A program made the position numbers and the translations under genes. A DNA stretch of 6,314 bases from an uncultured Rothia sp. Its GTDB lineage: Bacteria; Actinomycetota; Actinomycetes; Actinomycetales; Micrococcaceae. Position 1 is the stretch's first letter, and each line of letters begins with the position of its first letter. Positions 5,763 to 6,314 of this stretch are shown piece by piece. The notes beneath the pieces were generated by a model. It did no database searches. It saw only the letters and a program-made list of their open reading frames with translations, and had not been told where the DNA came from. The stretch is from assembly GCA_937935205.1 (NCBI GenBank), contig CALGXU010000148.1, forward strand, positions 1 through 6,314, written 5' to 3'.

Positions 5763-5788
5763 ATGTTGCGATACGGTCACGGCAACAT
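5763..5788. repeat. inverted repeat ATGTTGC-N12-GCAACAT
   Basis: Perfect 7-bp arms (5763-5769 and 5782-5788) are separated by 12 bp upstream of the phased tracts. The 19-bp centre-to-centre spacing, about two helical turns, fits an operator for a dimeric regulator. No known site is matched. Confidence 0.4.
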
Positions 5789-5844
5789 AAACACACATGA
5801 AACGCACATTTGTTAAAAACCGCGCCGTATCAAGGCAAAATCTG

Positions 5845-5861
5845 AGGGTAAAAAATACCCT
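5845..5861. repeat. AGGGTA-AAAAA-TACCCT inverted repeat
   Basis: A perfect 6-bp inverted repeat has a pure A loop on the plus strand and a T loop on the minus strand. The stem is short and the minus-strand tail (CAGATTTTGCC) only partly T-rich, so a role as terminator for the DegV-like gene 180 bp away is weakly supported. Confidence 0.35.
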
Positions 5862-5997
5862 TTCACCTGCGAATGGGTTTCAATGACGCCCCCTGCGCCC
5901 GCACGCAGTACAATTTCTCACGCGAAAACAGACGACCCCAACGTAAGACACACCACAGCCCTAAAACGGGTTAAACGTGCGCCCGGCGTACAGTTTT

Positions 5998-6033
5998 CGT
6001 GTCGCATATCGTGTCGCGTGTCCTGTCGCAACA
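5998..6033. repeat. three imperfect 12-bp tandem repeats
   Basis: CGTGTCGCATAT, CGTGTCGCGTGT and CCTGTCGCAACA share the core TGTCGC at a 12-bp period, ending 7 bp from the DegV-like stop. The last copy also forms a small CCTGT-CGCA-ACAGG hairpin (6022-6035). No function can be assigned. Confidence 0.4.
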
Positions 6034-6040
6034 GGGGCGG

Positions 6041-6314
6041 CTAGTACACCACCAACGCCACAGCACCCAAACCCGAATGAGCCGACAGCACCGGCGGTAG
6101 CGCACTCACCAAAAACTCCGGCGCCGAAGACGCAGCAGTATGAACCAGGGAGCTCTCCCCCAGCATCTGCTGAACCTGTTCATATAGCTGCACCGCCTGC
6201 GCCGCATTGCCCACATGATGCACGGCAACCACCTCACCGCGCGGGGTTGCCTTGAGGGAAGAACTGGTGCGAGAAGAATCCATATCAGGTGCAGCTGCAG
6301 AGGTAAGAGCCGCC
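6041..6314 (-). CDS. DegV-family protein, C-terminal part (cut by window edge)
   Basis: The open frame runs 91 codons from the window edge to a TAG stop and has no stop at the edge, so its N-terminal part lies outside. An internal ATG at 6283 is not a convincing start: the frame stays open upstream and no Shine-Dalgarno sequence is seen. The pattern GEVVAVHHVGN followed by a helix (AQAVQLYEQVQQML) and a closing PPVLSAHSGLGAVALVVY resembles the end of DegV-type fatty-acid-binding proteins, whose C-terminal segment usually reads like GAHVGPGALGVV. Here the usual GPG is GLG. DegV (FakB-like) proteins bind a fatty acid and, in Firmicutes, present it to the FakA kinase; the role in this organism is inference. 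The assignment rests on the C-terminal pattern alone. Confidence 0.7.
   Translation of the reverse strand, partial: AALTSAAAPDMDSSRTSSSLKATPRGEVVAVHHVGNAAQAVQLYEQVQQMLGESSLVHTAASSAPEFLVSALPPVLSAHSGLGAVALVVY

Larger units (their letters stand above)
5520..6040. other. intergenic region upstream of gap
   Basis: This 521-bp spacer between the DegV-like gene and gap has no supportable gene. It contains the gap ribosome-binding site, a weak promoter candidate, phased A/T tracts (5683-5750), inverted repeats at 5763-5788 and 5845-5861, and short tandem repeats at 5998-6033 next to the DegV-like stop. No clear U-tailed terminator for the DegV-like gene is visible. Confidence 0.65.

Noticed and set aside
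5977..6255. A 92-codon plus-strand open frame rich in Pro and Ala
   Set aside because: It is antisense to the DegV-like coding sequence and low in complexity.

Overview
The window carries a glycolytic gene cluster of a high-GC Actinomycetota bacterium. The protein style (GapA, Pgk and TpiA closely resembling Micrococcaceae homologues), the strong Shine-Dalgarno sequences and the GC-rich AACCCC...GGGGTT hairpin terminators suggest Micrococcaceae. Rothia is my best guess, but this rests on recollection of sequence style and not on a search. Every gene I can support lies on the minus strand, so transcription runs from high to low coordinates.

In order of transcription: (1) the C-terminal end of a DegV-family protein, cut by the right edge of the window (6314-6041); (2) a 521-bp intergenic region with helically phased A/T tracts, inverted repeats and a weak promoter candidate; (3) gap, glyceraldehyde-3-phosphate dehydrogenase, with a GTG start (5519-4515); (4) a 344-bp intergenic region with a gap terminator, a nested palindrome and a reasonable pgk promoter; (5) pgk, phosphoglycerate kinase (4170-2947), whose start I place 18 codons inside the longest open frame; (6) a very regular 20-bp terminator stem and then about 320 bp with little recognisable; (7) two uncharacterised genes 17 bp apart (2552-1962 and 1945-1094), which are paralogues of each other; (8) a perfect 12-bp terminator-like stem, a good tpiA promoter and a leader hairpin; (9) tpiA, triosephosphate isomerase (835-59).

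TpiA interconverts the two triose phosphates, Gap oxidises and phosphorylates glyceraldehyde-3-phosphate, and Pgk makes the first ATP of lower glycolysis. In many Actinomycetota and Firmicutes gap-pgk-tpi form one compact operon. Here each gene has its own Shine-Dalgarno sequence, pgk and tpiA have their own promoter-like sequences, and hairpin terminators separate the units. The cluster therefore looks like three or four separate transcription units in conserved order, with a two-gene cassette between pgk and tpiA. The glycolytic genes show the alanine GCA bias of strongly expressed genes, while the sampled part of the inserted pair does not.

The least ordinary content is that cassette: one membrane-anchored and one soluble protein sharing a roughly 90-residue region that aligns without gaps, of unknown function (possibly DUF6318-like). 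I see no tRNA, rRNA, CRISPR array, insertion sequence or phage gene.
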